A stretch of 47,849 nt of DNA from an uncultured Butyricicoccus sp. (GCA_900547195.1 URFQ01000008.1:1-47849), one strand, 5' to 3'. Counted from the first letter of the stretch, positions 26,420-35,580 are shown. Program-made: numbers and translations. The notes: generated by a model not told the origin, from the letters alone.

Positions 26420-26866
26420 ATGAAGGTAATTTTAAAGGCGGATGTCAAGGGCAAGGGCAAGAAGGGCGACCTTCTCGAGGTCAGCGAAGGCTACGGCCGC
26501 AATTTTCTGCTGCCGCGTGGCCTGGCCGAACTCGCGACCGCCGACAATCTGAATTTGAAGCGTCAGGCGGACGAGGCGCAGGCGCGCCGCGTTGCACTGG
26601 AGCAGCAGAATGCGCGCGACATCGCTGCAAAGCTGAAGGATCTTAAGGTGGAGATCAAGGCCAAGGGCGGTGCGGGCGGCCGCCTGTTCGGCGCCGTCAC
26701 TGCCAAGGAAATTTCCGAGGCGCTTAAAGCCCAGCACGGCATCGAAGTTGCGAAAAACAAGATCGTCCTTGACGAGCAGATCAAGGCCTTTGGCACTTAT
26801 CTCGTCAAAGCCAAGCTGTATACTGAAATCGCGGGTGAAATCCACGTGCAGGTCGTGGAAGCGTAA
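26420..26866 (+). CDS. rplI: 50S ribosomal protein L9
   Basis: Large-subunit protein of 148 residues. The N-terminal domain MKVILKADVKGKGKKGDLLEVSEGYGRNFLLPRGLA is diagnostic, followed by the long helix and C-terminal RNA-binding domain GGRLFGAVTAKEI. ATG 26420 behind TTGGAGGAAAA. In the conserved order gdpP-rplI-dnaB; a terminator hairpin after it may limit dnaB transcription. Confidence 0.98.
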   Translation: MKVILKADVKGKGKKGDLLEVSEGYGRNFLLPRGLAELATADNLNLKRQADEAQARRVALEQQNARDIAAKLKDLKVEIKAKGGAGGRLFGAVTAKEISEALKAQHGIEVAKNKIVLDEQIKAFGTYLVKAKLYTEIAGEIHVQVVEA

Positions 26867-26880
26867 TGGAAAACAACTCG

Positions 26881-26910
26881 GGAATGGGCTTTGCGCCCAT
26901 TCCTGTTTTT
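26881..26910 (+). terminator. Attenuating terminator between rplI and dnaB
   Basis: GGAATGGGC, loop TTTGC, GCCCATTCC, then TGTTTTT. A full intrinsic terminator only 17 bases before the dnaB start, probably reducing expression of the helicase relative to L9. Confidence 0.85.
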
Positions 26911-26926
26911 CAGGAAAGGGGAACGC

Positions 26927-28258
26927 ATGGACGAACTTCTGGCGCGGCAGCTGCCGCAGAGCGCGGAAGCCGAACAGGCGGTCATCGGCTCCATGCTGAT
27001 CGACCCGGAATGCATTCCGGTGGTGATCGAGCAGCTTCGGCCGGATGACTTCTACACCGAAGAAAACCGGCGCATCTTCGAAACCATTTATTCGATGTTC
27101 AACAACGCGATGCGCATTGACGCGGTCACCGTGCTTGACCAGCTGAAGAGCGCGGGCCTGTATGACGACGCGGGTGGCCGCGCTTATCTCATGCAGCTGA
27201 TGGACGTCACGCCGACTGCGGCGGGCGTGCGGGAATACGCGGCCATTGTGCGCGATAAAAGCATGCTGCGCGCGATTGCGCAGGCGGGCGCGGAGATTGA
27301 AAAGCTGGCGTTTGAAGGCGGCGGCACGGCGGCCGATATCGCGGAGCTGGCCGAGCAGAAGATTTACAATGTCCGGCAGGGCCGCGAAATCAAAGGGCTT
27401 AGCCACCTCAAAACCGTCATTATGGATCTGTACGCGCAGCTCGACGAGCGCAGCCGTTCGGACAGCGACATCCCGGGCATTTCAACCGGGTTCCGCGACC
27501 TCGACCACGCGCTTACCGGCCTCAACAAATCCGACCTGATTCTCGTCGCGGCGCGTCCCGGCATGGGCAAGACGGCGTTTGCGCTCAATATTGCGCTCAA
27601 CGCCGCGAAGGCCAGCAAAAAGGACGTGGTGGTATTCCAGCTCGAAATGAGTAAGGATCAGCTCGCGTCCCGTTTCCTTGCAAGCGAGGCGCTCATTGAA
27701 TCGCAGAAACTCAAAACCGGCAACCTTGCCGAGGAGGATTGGATCAAAATTGCGCGCGCGACCAACGTGCTCGCCAAAACGCGCATTTATGTGGATGACA
27801 ATCCAGCAATTACGGTGGCGGAGATCAAGGCCAAATGCCGCCGCCTGGGCGACGGGCTGGGCCTGATCGTAATCGACTATTTGCAGCTCATGCAATCGGG
27901 CGGCCGGCGGAGCGACAACCGTACGCAGGAGGTCGCGGAGATTTCCCGCGCGCTCAAGATTATGGCGAAGGAATTGAACGTCCCGGTGGTATGCCTGTCG
28001 CAGCTTTCGCGTGCGGCCGAGCAGCGCGCGGATAAAAAGCCCATGCTTTCCGACCTGCGTGAATCCGGCGCCATCGAGCAGGACGCCGACATTGTCATGT
28101 TTATCTACCGCGACGACTATTATAATGAAGACAGCGAGCAGAAGAATGTGGCTGAAATTATCATTGCCAAAAACCGCCACGGCGCGACCGGGTCGGTGAA
28201 TCTGCAATGGATTGGCCAATACACGACGTTCTCCAGCCAGGATCGTGTCCATGGATAA
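26927..28258 (+). CDS. dnaB: Replicative DNA helicase
   Basis: Hexameric 5'-3' helicase of 443 residues (DnaB; called DnaC in Bacillus). The N-terminal primase-binding domain begins LPQSAEAEQAVIGSML. The RecA-like domain has Walker A ARPGMGKTAFAL, Walker B LIVIDYLQLM, and the sensor stretch VCLSQLSRAAEQRADKKPMLSDLRESGAIEQDAD. ATG 26927 after AGGAAAGGGG. No intein is seen. Its 3' end overlaps tilS by eight bases. Confidence 0.98.
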   Translation: MDELLARQLPQSAEAEQAVIGSMLIDPECIPVVIEQLRPDDFYTEENRRIFETIYSMFNNAMRIDAVTVLDQLKSAGLYDDAGGRAYLMQLMDVTPTAAGVREYAAIVRDKSMLRAIAQAGAEIEKLAFEGGGTAADIAELAEQKIYNVRQGREIKGLSHLKTVIMDLYAQLDERSRSDSDIPGISTGFRDLDHALTGLNKSDLILVAARPGMGKTAFALNIALNAAKASKKDVVVFQLEMSKDQLASRFLASEALIESQKLKTGNLAEEDWIKIARATNVLAKTRIYVDDNPAITVAEIKAKCRRLGDGLGLIVIDYLQLMQSGGRRSDNRTQEVAEISRALKIMAKELNVPVVCLSQLSRAAEQRADKKPMLSDLRESGAIEQDADIVMFIYRDDYYNEDSEQKNVAEIIIAKNRHGATGSVNLQWIGQYTTFSSQDRVHG

Positions 28259-29597
28259 ATTTTTGCGAAAAATACAGCAGACCATTGCGGAATATGGCAT
28301 GCTGAAGCCCGGCGAGCCGGTGCTCGTCGCGCTGTCGGGCGGCGCGGATTCGGTCGCGCTGCTGCTCAGCCTGAGAGAGCTGGGCTATCCGGTGCGGGCG
28401 TGCCATCTGCACCATGGCCTGCGCGGCGGCGAGGCCGACCGCGACGAACGGTTCTGCCGGGAGCTGTGCGCACAAAAAGGCGTCCGGCTGTCCGTGCGGC
28501 GCGTGGACGCGGCGGCCTATGCGCGCGAAACACACGAAAGCGTGGAAACAGCGGCGCGCGCGCTGCGGTATGCTTTTTTCCGGGAAACCGCCGGAGGAAG
28601 CAAAACCGCGACCGCGCACACGGCGGACGACAACCTGGAAACCATGCTGTTCCACCTCGCGCGCGGAACCGGACTGGATGGTCTGGCCGGCATCCCGCCT
28701 GTGCGGGACGGCATTGTCCGGCCGCTCATCACCTGTACGCGGGAAGAAGTCGAGGCTTTTCTCGCGGCGCGGGGGCAGGGCTTTGTGACCGACAGCACCA
28801 ATCTGGAACGGGATTATACCCGTAACCGCATCCGGCACGAGGCTGTTCCGGTGCTCAAAACGCTGAACCCGAAAGCGGCGGCCGCGGCGGCCGGGCTGGC
28901 GGCGCGGCTGCGCGCCGACCGCGCGTATCTGGACGGCCGGGCCAAAGCGCTGCTCGGACAGGCGGCGCAAAATGGCGGCTGGGATGTGCAAACGCTTGCG
29001 GCCGCCCCTGCGGCGCTTCGGTCACGGGCGCTGCGGCTGCTGTGCGAAAGCACGGGGATGCCGCTGCATAATTTTACGGCGCGCCATGTGGCGGCGCTGG
29101 AAGCGCTGCTTGCGAGCGCCAACCCGGCGGCGCATGCCGACCTGCCCGGAGGCGTTATCGCCCGGCGGGAATACCATCTTCTGAAAATTGAGCCAAAAAA
29201 CAGCGCTTTCAAGGTGGATTACGCGAGCGTTCCGGTGAAAATCCCGTTTGAAGGGACGCTCGGCGCGGGCGCGGCGCGGGTTTCGGTGCGGGCCGTGCAA
29301 AAAGATCAGGTTTTTTACAAATCATTCAATACTTTTTACGCCGGTTGTGATACAATAGACATACCTACTTTCGTTTTGCGTACACGCCGCACCGGAGACC
29401 GACTGCGGCTGACGGAAAACGGGGGCAGCAAAACATTAAAGAAAATCCTGATTGACCGGAAAATCCCGGGCACGCAGCGCGACCGGCTCGCGGTGCTGGC
29501 CGACCGGTACGGTGTGGTTGCCGTACAGTCGGTCGGGATGGATATTAGCCGCACCCCGCGGGAGGGCGGCGTCTTAGAGATTCGATTCGAGGGGTAA
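28251..29597 (+). CDS. tilS: tRNA(Ile)-lysidine synthase
   Basis: ATP-dependent enzyme that converts C34 of the tRNA-Ile CAU anticodon to lysidine. 448 residues. N-terminal PP-loop SGGADSVALL, then HTADDNLETMLFHLARGTGL; TilS substrate-binding region and C-terminal domain with RTRRTGDRLRL and SKTLKKILIDRKIP. ATG 28251 lies inside the dnaB end (overlap of eight bases), so it is translationally coupled to the helicase. First of the conserved tilS-hpt-ftsH trio. Confidence 0.96.
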   Translation: MDKFLRKIQQTIAEYGMLKPGEPVLVALSGGADSVALLLSLRELGYPVRACHLHHGLRGGEADRDERFCRELCAQKGVRLSVRRVDAAAYARETHESVETAARALRYAFFRETAGGSKTATAHTADDNLETMLFHLARGTGLDGLAGIPPVRDGIVRPLITCTREEVEAFLAARGQGFVTDSTNLERDYTRNRIRHEAVPVLKTLNPKAAAAAAGLAARLRADRAYLDGRAKALLGQAAQNGGWDVQTLAAAPAALRSRALRLLCESTGMPLHNFTARHVAALEALLASANPAAHADLPGGVIARREYHLLKIEPKNSAFKVDYASVPVKIPFEGTLGAGAARVSVRAVQKDQVFYKSFNTFYAGCDTIDIPTFVLRTRRTGDRLRLTENGGSKTLKKILIDRKIPGTQRDRLAVLADRYGVVAVQSVGMDISRTPREGGVLEIRFEG

Positions 29598-29605
29598 TAT
29601 GAGAT

Positions 29606-30145
29606 ATGAAAAACGACATTAAGAAAATCCTGTTTACCGAACAGCAGCTTATGGACAAGGTCGCTGAGCTTGGCGCGCGCATTACGGAGGATTACGAGGG
29701 CAAAAACCCCTTGATCGTCAGCGTCCTGAAAGGCAGCTATGTGTTTATGGCCGACCTGACACGCAAGATTGATACGGCCTGCAACGTGGACTTTATGGTG
29801 GTATCCAGCTACGGCCAGGGCACCAAAACCAGCGGCGAGGTGCAGATCATCAAGGATATCGGCCAGAAGATTGAAGGCCGTGACCTGATTATTGTCGAGG
29901 ATATCCTGGACAGCGGTGTCACGCTCAGCTATCTCATGAAGGTGCTGGAAGCGCGCGGCGCCAATTCCATCCGCCTGTGCACCCTGCTTTCCAAGCCGGA
30001 GCGCCATAAGGTGGAAGTCCCCATTGATTATCTGGGCTTTGAAATCCCGGACGAGTTCGTCGTGGGCTATGGCCTTGATTATGCGGAAAAATACCGCAAC
30101 CTGCCGTATATTGGCATTTTAAAGCCCGAGGTTTACGGCGGCTGA
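29606..30145 (+). CDS. hpt: Hypoxanthine phosphoribosyltransferase
   Basis: Purine salvage enzyme (hypoxanthine/guanine + PRPP to IMP/GMP), 179 residues. PRPP-binding motif LIIVEDILDSGVTL, the flexible-loop SYG (VVSSYGQGTKTSG), and LGFEIPDEFVVGYGLDYAEKYRNLPYIG at the C-terminus. Starts eight bases after tilS. Known in Firmicutes to sit between tilS and ftsH and in B. subtilis to interact functionally with both; that link is knowledge of the family, not seen here. Confidence 0.97.
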   Translation: MKNDIKKILFTEQQLMDKVAELGARITEDYEGKNPLIVSVLKGSYVFMADLTRKIDTACNVDFMVVSSYGQGTKTSGEVQIIKDIGQKIEGRDLIIVEDILDSGVTLSYLMKVLEARGANSIRLCTLLSKPERHKVEVPIDYLGFEIPDEFVVGYGLDYAEKYRNLPYIGILKPEVYGG

Positions 30146-30184
30146 GCCGGAGCCGAGGGCTGAGAAAAAGGAAGGTGTCCCCTA

Positions 30185-32113
30185 TTGAAAGGTAAAATGA
30201 AAGGCTTCGGCCTTTATCTTCTGATCCTGCTTGTGCTGCTCGCGGCCGCGACCGCAGCGCTCAGCCAGGATACGAAGTCCACCCAGTTGGCATACTCGGA
30301 CGTGGTCGATTATTTTGAAAACGGCGAGATTACGCAGTTCTCGGTGGATGACAATGTGCTGCACGCGAGGCTCAAGGACGGCACGCAGTTCCAGTACACG
30401 CTGTCCAGTGTGGACTGGTTCCGCTCGGATCTGGGCGATATTATCCGCGCCCAGAAGGAAGCCGGCACGTTGCAGGAATATGATTTCACCACCCGCGAAA
30501 TCCCGTGGTGGGTCAACCTGGTGCCGTACCTGATTATCATTGTCCTGATGGGCCTGTTCTGGTATTTCATGATGAATAAGCAGGACGGCGGCGGCCGCGG
30601 CCCGATGCAGTTCGGGCGCGCGCGCGCCAAGCTTGCGCAGGATGATAAGCGCAAGGTGACGTTCAACGACGTGGCGGGTGCGGATGAAGAAAAGGCCGAG
30701 CTGCAGGAGATTGTCGAGTTCCTCAAAAACCCGCAGAAGTTTGTCCAGCTCGGCGCGCGTATCCCCAAGGGCGTGCTGCTGGTCGGCCCTCCGGGCACCG
30801 GCAAGACCCTGATCGCCAAAGCGGTTGCGGGCGAGGCCGGCGTGCCGTTCCTGTCCATTTCGGGCTCGGATTTCGTCGAACTGTATGTCGGCGTCGGCGC
30901 ATCGCGCGTGCGCGACCTGTTTGAGCAGGCCAAGAAAAATTCCCCGGCAATTGTGTTCATCGATGAGATTGACGCGGTCGGCCGCCAGCGCGGCGCCGGC
31001 CTTGGCGGCGGCCATGACGAACGCGAGCAAACGCTCAACCAGCTGCTCGTCGAGATGGACGGTTTTGGGGCAAACGAAGGCGTCATCATCATCGCGGCCA
31101 CCAACCGCCCGGACATCCTCGACCGCGCGCTGCTGCGTCCCGGCCGCTTTGACCGGCAGGTTTATGTGGGCGCGCCCGACGTCAAGGGACGCGAGCAGAT
31201 TCTGCGCGTCCATGCGCGCAACAAGCAGTTTGACCCGGATGTGAACTTCGATTCCATCGCCAAGGGTACGGTCGGCATGACCGGCGCGGATCTTGAAAAT
31301 CTGCTCAATGAGGCCGCGCTGCTCGCGGCACGCCGCAACAAGAAGCTGATCACCAACGACGAAATCGAGGAAGCCCTCCTCAAAGTTGAAATGGGCCCGG
31401 AAAAGAAGAGCCGCGTGGTCAGCGAGAAGAAAAAGCGGATTGTGGCTTATCATGAGGCCGGACATGCGGTGGCGCATCATGCGCTCGGCACGCTCGACCC
31501 CATCCACTATATCACCATCATCCCGCGCGGCGGAGCCGGCGGCTTTACCATGTGGCGTCCACAGGAAGAGGGCGGCCTGGAGACCAAGAGCTACTTTGAA
31601 GACAGCATTGTGACCGCGCTGGGCGGCCGGGTCGCTGAGAAGCTGATTTTTGACGAAATCACGACCGGCGCATCGGGCGATATTCGCCAGGCGACCGCGA
31701 TGGCGCGCGCGATGGTTGTCAATTACGGCATGAGCGACAGGATTGGCGCCATTGACTACGGCGGGGACGGCGAAGTGTTCCTTGGCCGCGACTTTGGCGC
31801 GACCCACAGTTATTCTGAGGATAAGGCGGCGGAAATTGACGCGGAAGTGCACCGCATCATCGACGAAGCCTATCAGCGCTGCCTGAAAATTCTGACCGAG
31901 AACGACCGGCCGCTCCATGATGTGGCGGAATACCTGCTGCGCAACGAGACCATGGACGGCGAAACCTTTGTGAAGGTATTCAACGGCGAGACTGTGCCGG
32001 ATAAGATCGAAAACGCTGCGACCGCGGAAGAACTGAAGCAATCGCCCGCAGGTGTGGAGGATTCCGCGCCAGTATTGAACGGCGAGACTTCAGACGAGGA
32101 TCTGCCGCACTAA
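30185..32113 (+). CDS. ftsH: ATP-dependent zinc metalloprotease FtsH
   Basis: Membrane AAA+ protease of 642 residues. Two N-terminal transmembrane helices (about 5-22 and 107-129) flank an extracytoplasmic domain. AAA module: Walker A GPPGTGKT, Walker B VFIDEID, second region of homology ATNRPDILDRALLRPGRFDR. Zinc site HEAGH in AYHEAGHAVAHH. TTG start at 30185 after GAAGGTG; in-frame ATG at 30197 is possible. Degrades misfolded membrane proteins and regulators, and in Bacillus influences sporulation. Followed by a strong terminator. Confidence 0.98.
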   Translation: MKGKMKGFGLYLLILLVLLAAATAALSQDTKSTQLAYSDVVDYFENGEITQFSVDDNVLHARLKDGTQFQYTLSSVDWFRSDLGDIIRAQKEAGTLQEYDFTTREIPWWVNLVPYLIIIVLMGLFWYFMMNKQDGGGRGPMQFGRARAKLAQDDKRKVTFNDVAGADEEKAELQEIVEFLKNPQKFVQLGARIPKGVLLVGPPGTGKTLIAKAVAGEAGVPFLSISGSDFVELYVGVGASRVRDLFEQAKKNSPAIVFIDEIDAVGRQRGAGLGGGHDEREQTLNQLLVEMDGFGANEGVIIIAATNRPDILDRALLRPGRFDRQVYVGAPDVKGREQILRVHARNKQFDPDVNFDSIAKGTVGMTGADLENLLNEAALLAARRNKKLITNDEIEEALLKVEMGPEKKSRVVSEKKKRIVAYHEAGHAVAHHALGTLDPIHYITIIPRGGAGGFTMWRPQEEGGLETKSYFEDSIVTALGGRVAEKLIFDEITTGASGDIRQATAMARAMVVNYGMSDRIGAIDYGGDGEVFLGRDFGATHSYSEDKAAEIDAEVHRIIDEAYQRCLKILTENDRPLHDVAEYLLRNETMDGETFVKVFNGETVPDKIENAATAEELKQSPAGVEDSAPVLNGETSDEDLPH

Positions 32114-32118
32114 AAACA

Positions 32119-32150
32119 AAAACTCCACGGGAAGCCGTGGAGTTTTCTTT
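32119..32150 (+). terminator. ftsH terminator
   Basis: AAACTCCACGG, loop GAAG, CCGTGGAGTTTT followed by CTTT. Confidence 0.92.
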
Positions 32151-32188
32151 CGACAAAAAGCGGAACGGTTTCGCCCCGTTCCGCTTTT
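32151..32188 (-). terminator. NSS transporter terminator
   Basis: AAAAGCGGAACGG and CCGTTCCGCTTTT arms (13 bp) around a seven-base loop; minus-strand T run after the stem. Placed head to head with the ftsH terminator. Confidence 0.9.
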
Positions 32189-32203
32189 GCATGCTATAAG
32201 ATT

Positions 32204-33523
32204 TTAACCGATGCCGCCCTTGAGGATGCCAAGGATGACGACTGCCGCCGCAAGCGGCACATAGACATATTTGGCGAAGAAATCGAATACCTTGCCGATG
32301 GGCTTGTCGCGGCCGGTCTGGAGTTCCTTCTTGATGGACGGCAAGCCGAGCACCCAGAAAATCATCGCCGCACCCAGCACCGCGCCGATCGGCACGACAT
32401 AGATCGTGATCGCATCCATCCAGCTGCCGAGCTTGGCTTCCTCCTCGATGAACAGGCCGGCCGCGAATGCCACCGCACCGACCAGCAGGACCGCATAGGT
32501 GCGGCCAAGCTTCAAATGGCGTTGCGCCGCCTCTGCACAAACTTCAAACATGTTTGCAAGCGACGTGATGCCTGCGAACAGAACCGATAAGAAGAACAGC
32601 ACCGCGAACAAACGTCCGGCGGGCATCTGCTGGAAGACGCGGGGCAGGATATGGAACATCAGCGGGGGGCCCGAAGCCGGGTCAAGGCCGAATGCGAAGA
32701 CGGCCGGCAGGATGGCAAAGCCCGCCACCATGGCCGCACAGGTGTCCAGCAGGGCGGTCAGGCCGGCCGAGTGCAGGATGTTCTCCTTTTTGCTCAGATA
32801 CGAGCCGTAAATGATCATGCCGGAACCGGTCACCGACAGCGAAAAGAACGCCTGCCCCATGGCCATGATCCAAGTGTCCAGATTCGCAAGGTAGGACCAG
32901 TCGGGGACGAGCAGATACCGGTAGCCGTCCAGTGCGCCGGGCAAGAAGGCTACGCGCACGGCAATGACCAGGAACAACAGAAAAAAGGTCGGCATCATCA
33001 CCTTGTTGACCTTTTCAATCCCCGATGAGATACCACCAACCAAAATCACGACCGTGATTAGGATGACCGCCAGATGCCAGGGCACGCTGCCAAAGGGGCC
33101 GGTCATTTGCGCAAAAAAGGTTTCGGGTTCGGTTGTCATCAACGTGCCCATGATGTTGCCGAACAAGGTGCGCAGCACCCAGCCGACAATGACCGAATAG
33201 CCGATCGCGATGCCGAGCGACCCGAACAGCGGGATTGCCCCGAGAAGCCTGCCGCCCTTTTTGCCGCGCGAACGCATTGCGTAGTCGTAGGAGCCAATCG
33301 GGCCGGTACCGGTCAGGCGGCCGAAAGCAAATTCACCCGACAGGCCGATAATGCCGAACAGCACAACGAACAGGCAGTAGGGGATTAGGAACGCCGCGCC
33401 GCCATACTGGCCGGTGCGGTAAGGGAACATCCAGATGTTGCCCATGCCGACGGCGGAACCGACCGCGGCCAGGATAAAGCCAAGCTTGCTGGAAAACGTT
33501 CCGTTCTGTAATGAGTTTTTCAT
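32204..33523 (-). CDS. Neurotransmitter:sodium symporter (NSS) family transporter
   Basis: Sodium-coupled amino acid transporter of 439 residues with about eleven to twelve transmembrane helices. The N-terminal signature GSAVGMGNIWMFPYRTGQYGGAAFLIPY (unwound helix 1 and helix 2) is diagnostic for NSS/MhsT/LeuT relatives. Bacterial members carry tryptophan, tyrosine, leucine or related amino acids; the exact substrate cannot be told. ATG 33523 with GAGAGAGGAAAG upstream at slightly long spacing. Monocistronic, with a consensus promoter about 150 bp upstream and its own terminator. Confidence 0.93.
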   Translation of the reverse strand: MKNSLQNGTFSSKLGFILAAVGSAVGMGNIWMFPYRTGQYGGAAFLIPYCLFVVLFGIIGLSGEFAFGRLTGTGPIGSYDYAMRSRGKKGGRLLGAIPLFGSLGIAIGYSVIVGWVLRTLFGNIMGTLMTTEPETFFAQMTGPFGSVPWHLAVILITVVILVGGISSGIEKVNKVMMPTFFLLFLVIAVRVAFLPGALDGYRYLLVPDWSYLANLDTWIMAMGQAFFSLSVTGSGMIIYGSYLSKKENILHSAGLTALLDTCAAMVAGFAILPAVFAFGLDPASGPPLMFHILPRVFQQMPAGRLFAVLFFLSVLFAGITSLANMFEVCAEAAQRHLKLGRTYAVLLVGAVAFAAGLFIEEEAKLGSWMDAITIYVVPIGAVLGAAMIFWVLGLPSIKKELQTGRDKPIGKVFDFFAKYVYVPLAAAVVILGILKGGIG

Positions 33524-33680
33524 AGGTTTTTTCTTTCCTCTCTCGGGTGGTGCGGTGGCCGTCCAGCGTGGAATGCTGTGCGCCGCGCGCTGACCGGGGC
33601 GACGGCGGGTCATCTGCTGCGGGACGGAAAAGGCGCGGAAATCCAAACGGACCCCGCGCAGAACCGCACGTATTTGGGCT

Positions 33681-33709
33681 ATTATAGCATACTTTTATGC
33701 GTCAGACAA
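33681..33709 (-). promoter_or_regulatory. NSS transporter promoter with dyad in the spacer
   Basis: Minus strand TTGTCT (33709-33704), 17 bp, TATAAT (33686-33681). The spacer contains GCATA-AAAG-TATGC (33688-33701), a perfect dyad well placed for a repressor. Of the 457-bp gap 33524-33980, nothing else but the divergent promoter below is recognisable. Confidence 0.65.
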
Positions 33710-33906
33710 GCCGGAGCTGCAAATTGCCGGATGCCGCGCGTAAAAACGGCATGCTTTATGGCAGGAATACGCAAAAAACGCCGGAAATAAGAGAATTTTT
33801 TTGTAAATAGGTGCGGAAAAATGGAAGGATGGGCCGGTTCCCGGTTGGAAAAAGCAAAGTGCACAAAGATCCGCCGGAAAAGTATACGTTTTTAGCAAAT
33901 TGACAC

Positions 33907-33935
33907 TTGCATTGTCCGGCAAGCTATGGTACGAT
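33907..33935 (+). promoter_or_regulatory. Promoter of the UPF0735-hom-thrB operon
   Basis: TTGCAT (33907-33912), 17 bp, TACGAT (33930-33935), 45 bp before the start codon. Confidence 0.5.
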
Positions 33936-33980
33936 AGTAAAGCTTGAAAGACATCTGTATTTGTCAGGAGGACAGAAGGA

Positions 33981-34424
33981 ATGGATACAGATACCAAATA
34001 TTATCTGGTAGAGCGGACGCTTCTGCCCGAGGTTTTTCGGAAGGTTGTCAAGGCCAATGCCGCGCTCCACACCGGCAGGGTCAAGACAGCGAGCGAGGCG
34101 GCGCAGAGCGTTGGCCTGTCCCGCAGCGCGTACTACAAATATAAGGATGGCATCCGTCCTTTTTATGAGGCGGCGCACAACCGCACCATCAACTTCCATC
34201 TGATGCTGAGCGACCGCCCGGGCGTGCTTTCGAATATCCTCAGCCTGTTCGCCCGCGTGGGCGCAAACGTGCTGACGATCAATCAGTCCATCCCAATCGG
34301 CGGGCAGGCTGCGGTGACCATCGCGGCGCGTACGGCGGAGATGAAATGCACGGTGGAATCCCTGATGGAACGCGCGCAGGCGCTGGACGGCGTGCTCCGC
34401 GTGGTCATTCTGGCCAGCGAATAA
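33981..34424 (+). CDS. UPF0735 ACT-domain protein (PheB-like), putative regulator
   Basis: Protein of 147 residues. The N-terminal half looks like a helix-turn-helix (RVKTASEAAQSVGLSRSAYYKYKDGI, about 33-58), and the C-terminal half is an ACT domain (FHLMLSDRPGVLSNILSLFARVGANVLTI). This combination suggests an amino-acid-responsive DNA-binding protein. It is annotated as PheB in some Firmicutes, where the name reflects neighbourhood with pheA; here the neighbour is hom, 22 bases downstream. AGGAGGA ribosome site. I infer that it senses an aspartate-family amino acid and controls its own operon. Confidence 0.88.
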   Translation: MDTDTKYYLVERTLLPEVFRKVVKANAALHTGRVKTASEAAQSVGLSRSAYYKYKDGIRPFYEAAHNRTINFHLMLSDRPGVLSNILSLFARVGANVLTINQSIPIGGQAAVTIAARTAEMKCTVESLMERAQALDGVLRVVILASE

Positions 34425-34446
34425 CACACATTTGGAGGAAATACAT

Positions 34447-35580
34447 ATGGCAAAAGTAGCAGTGATGGGCCACGGTACGGTGGGTTCAGGCGTTTATGAA
34501 GTATTTGAAATGAATGCGGCCAAGATCGCAAAGGCGGCCGGCGAGCCGGTCGAGGTCAAGTATGTGCTCGACCTGCGCGATTTTTCCCATCTGCCCTACG
34601 GCAATAAGTTTGTCTCCGATTTTTCGGTCATCGAAAACGACCCCGAGGTCACGATTGTCGCCGAGGTCATGGGCGGCGTGGGCGCAGCTTATGAGTTCAC
34701 CAAGCGCTGCCTGAAAGCGGGCAAAAGCGTCTGCACCTCCAACAAGGAGCTGGTGGCCACGAAAGGCGAAGAGCTGCTCGCCATTGCGGAGGAAATGAAC
34801 GTCAACTATTTGTTCGAGGCTTCGGTCGGCGGCGGCATCCCGGTGATCCGTCCGATGATCCAGTGCCTGGCGGCGAACGAATTCAATGAAATCCGCGGCA
34901 TCCTGAACGGCACTACCAACTATATCCTTACAGAGATGATTAAGAAGGGCGTTTCCTTCGAGGACGCGCTGAAGCAGGCGCAGGCGAACGGCTACGCGGA
35001 GAAGGACCCTACGGCGGACATTGAAGGGCACGACGCCTGCCGCAAGATCTGCATCCTGTCCGATCTGGCGTTCGGCGACAAGTTCGACCCGGACGCGGTT
35101 TCCTGCGAGGGCATTACCAAAATCACCCTTGCGGATGTGGAAGCAGCCGCGCAGCTCGGCTATGTGATTAAGCTGATCGGCCGTGCGGTTCGCAATGCGG
35201 ACGGCACTGCGTATGCCTATGTCGCGCCGCACCTCATCCCGAAGGGGCATCCGCTGGCAGCGGTGGAGGACGTGTTCAACGCCATCATGATCGACGGCAA
35301 CGCGACCGGCGACGTGATGTTCTACGGCAAGGGCGCGGGCAAGCTGGCAACCGCTTCGGCTGTGGTTGCCGATATGCTGGACGCGCTGGCGCACGCCGGC
35401 AAACGCCGCCCGATCGCGTGGGGCGACGGCTCCAAGCGCCTGCTGTGCCCGATTGGCACGCTTTCGAGCAAGTGGTATGTCCGCGAGGCTGGAAAGGACG
35501 CCGTCATCACGCAGGCGATGACCACGGACGAGGCTGCGGCAAAGTTTGCCGGCGCGGCAGCGCGGATGCGCGTTCTGTAA
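34447..35580 (+). CDS. hom: Homoserine dehydrogenase
   Basis: NAD(P)-dependent reduction of aspartate semialdehyde to homoserine. 377 residues. The N-terminal Rossmann motif is VAVMGHGTVGSGVYEVF. The substrate and catalytic region carries VCTSNKELVA, FEASVGGGIPVIRPM, GILNGTTNYIL, EKDPTADIEGHDACRK. There is no full C-terminal ACT domain of the B. subtilis Hom type (about 430 residues), so threonine feedback may instead act through the ACT protein encoded just upstream. ATG 34447 after TTGGAGG. thrB follows after 14 bases. Confidence 0.96.
   Translation: MAKVAVMGHGTVGSGVYEVFEMNAAKIAKAAGEPVEVKYVLDLRDFSHLPYGNKFVSDFSVIENDPEVTIVAEVMGGVGAAYEFTKRCLKAGKSVCTSNKELVATKGEELLAIAEEMNVNYLFEASVGGGIPVIRPMIQCLAANEFNEIRGILNGTTNYILTEMIKKGVSFEDALKQAQANGYAEKDPTADIEGHDACRKICILSDLAFGDKFDPDAVSCEGITKITLADVEAAAQLGYVIKLIGRAVRNADGTAYAYVAPHLIPKGHPLAAVEDVFNAIMIDGNATGDVMFYGKGAGKLATASAVVADMLDALAHAGKRRPIAWGDGSKRLLCPIGTLSSKWYVREAGKDAVITQAMTTDEAAAKFAGAAARMRVL

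Noticed and set aside
30182..32041. Long open frame (619 codons) antisense to ftsH
   Set aside because: High third-position GC produces long antisense frames opposite real genes. The sense strand encodes a complete FtsH with all motifs. The same applies to frames opposite lepA, the EF-G paralogue, gdpP and lysC.
33524..33680. Upstream extension of the NSS transporter
   Set aside because: The open frame upstream of ATG 33523 is Arg/Pro-rich without membrane or family features; it is the 5' leader of the transcript starting near 33674.
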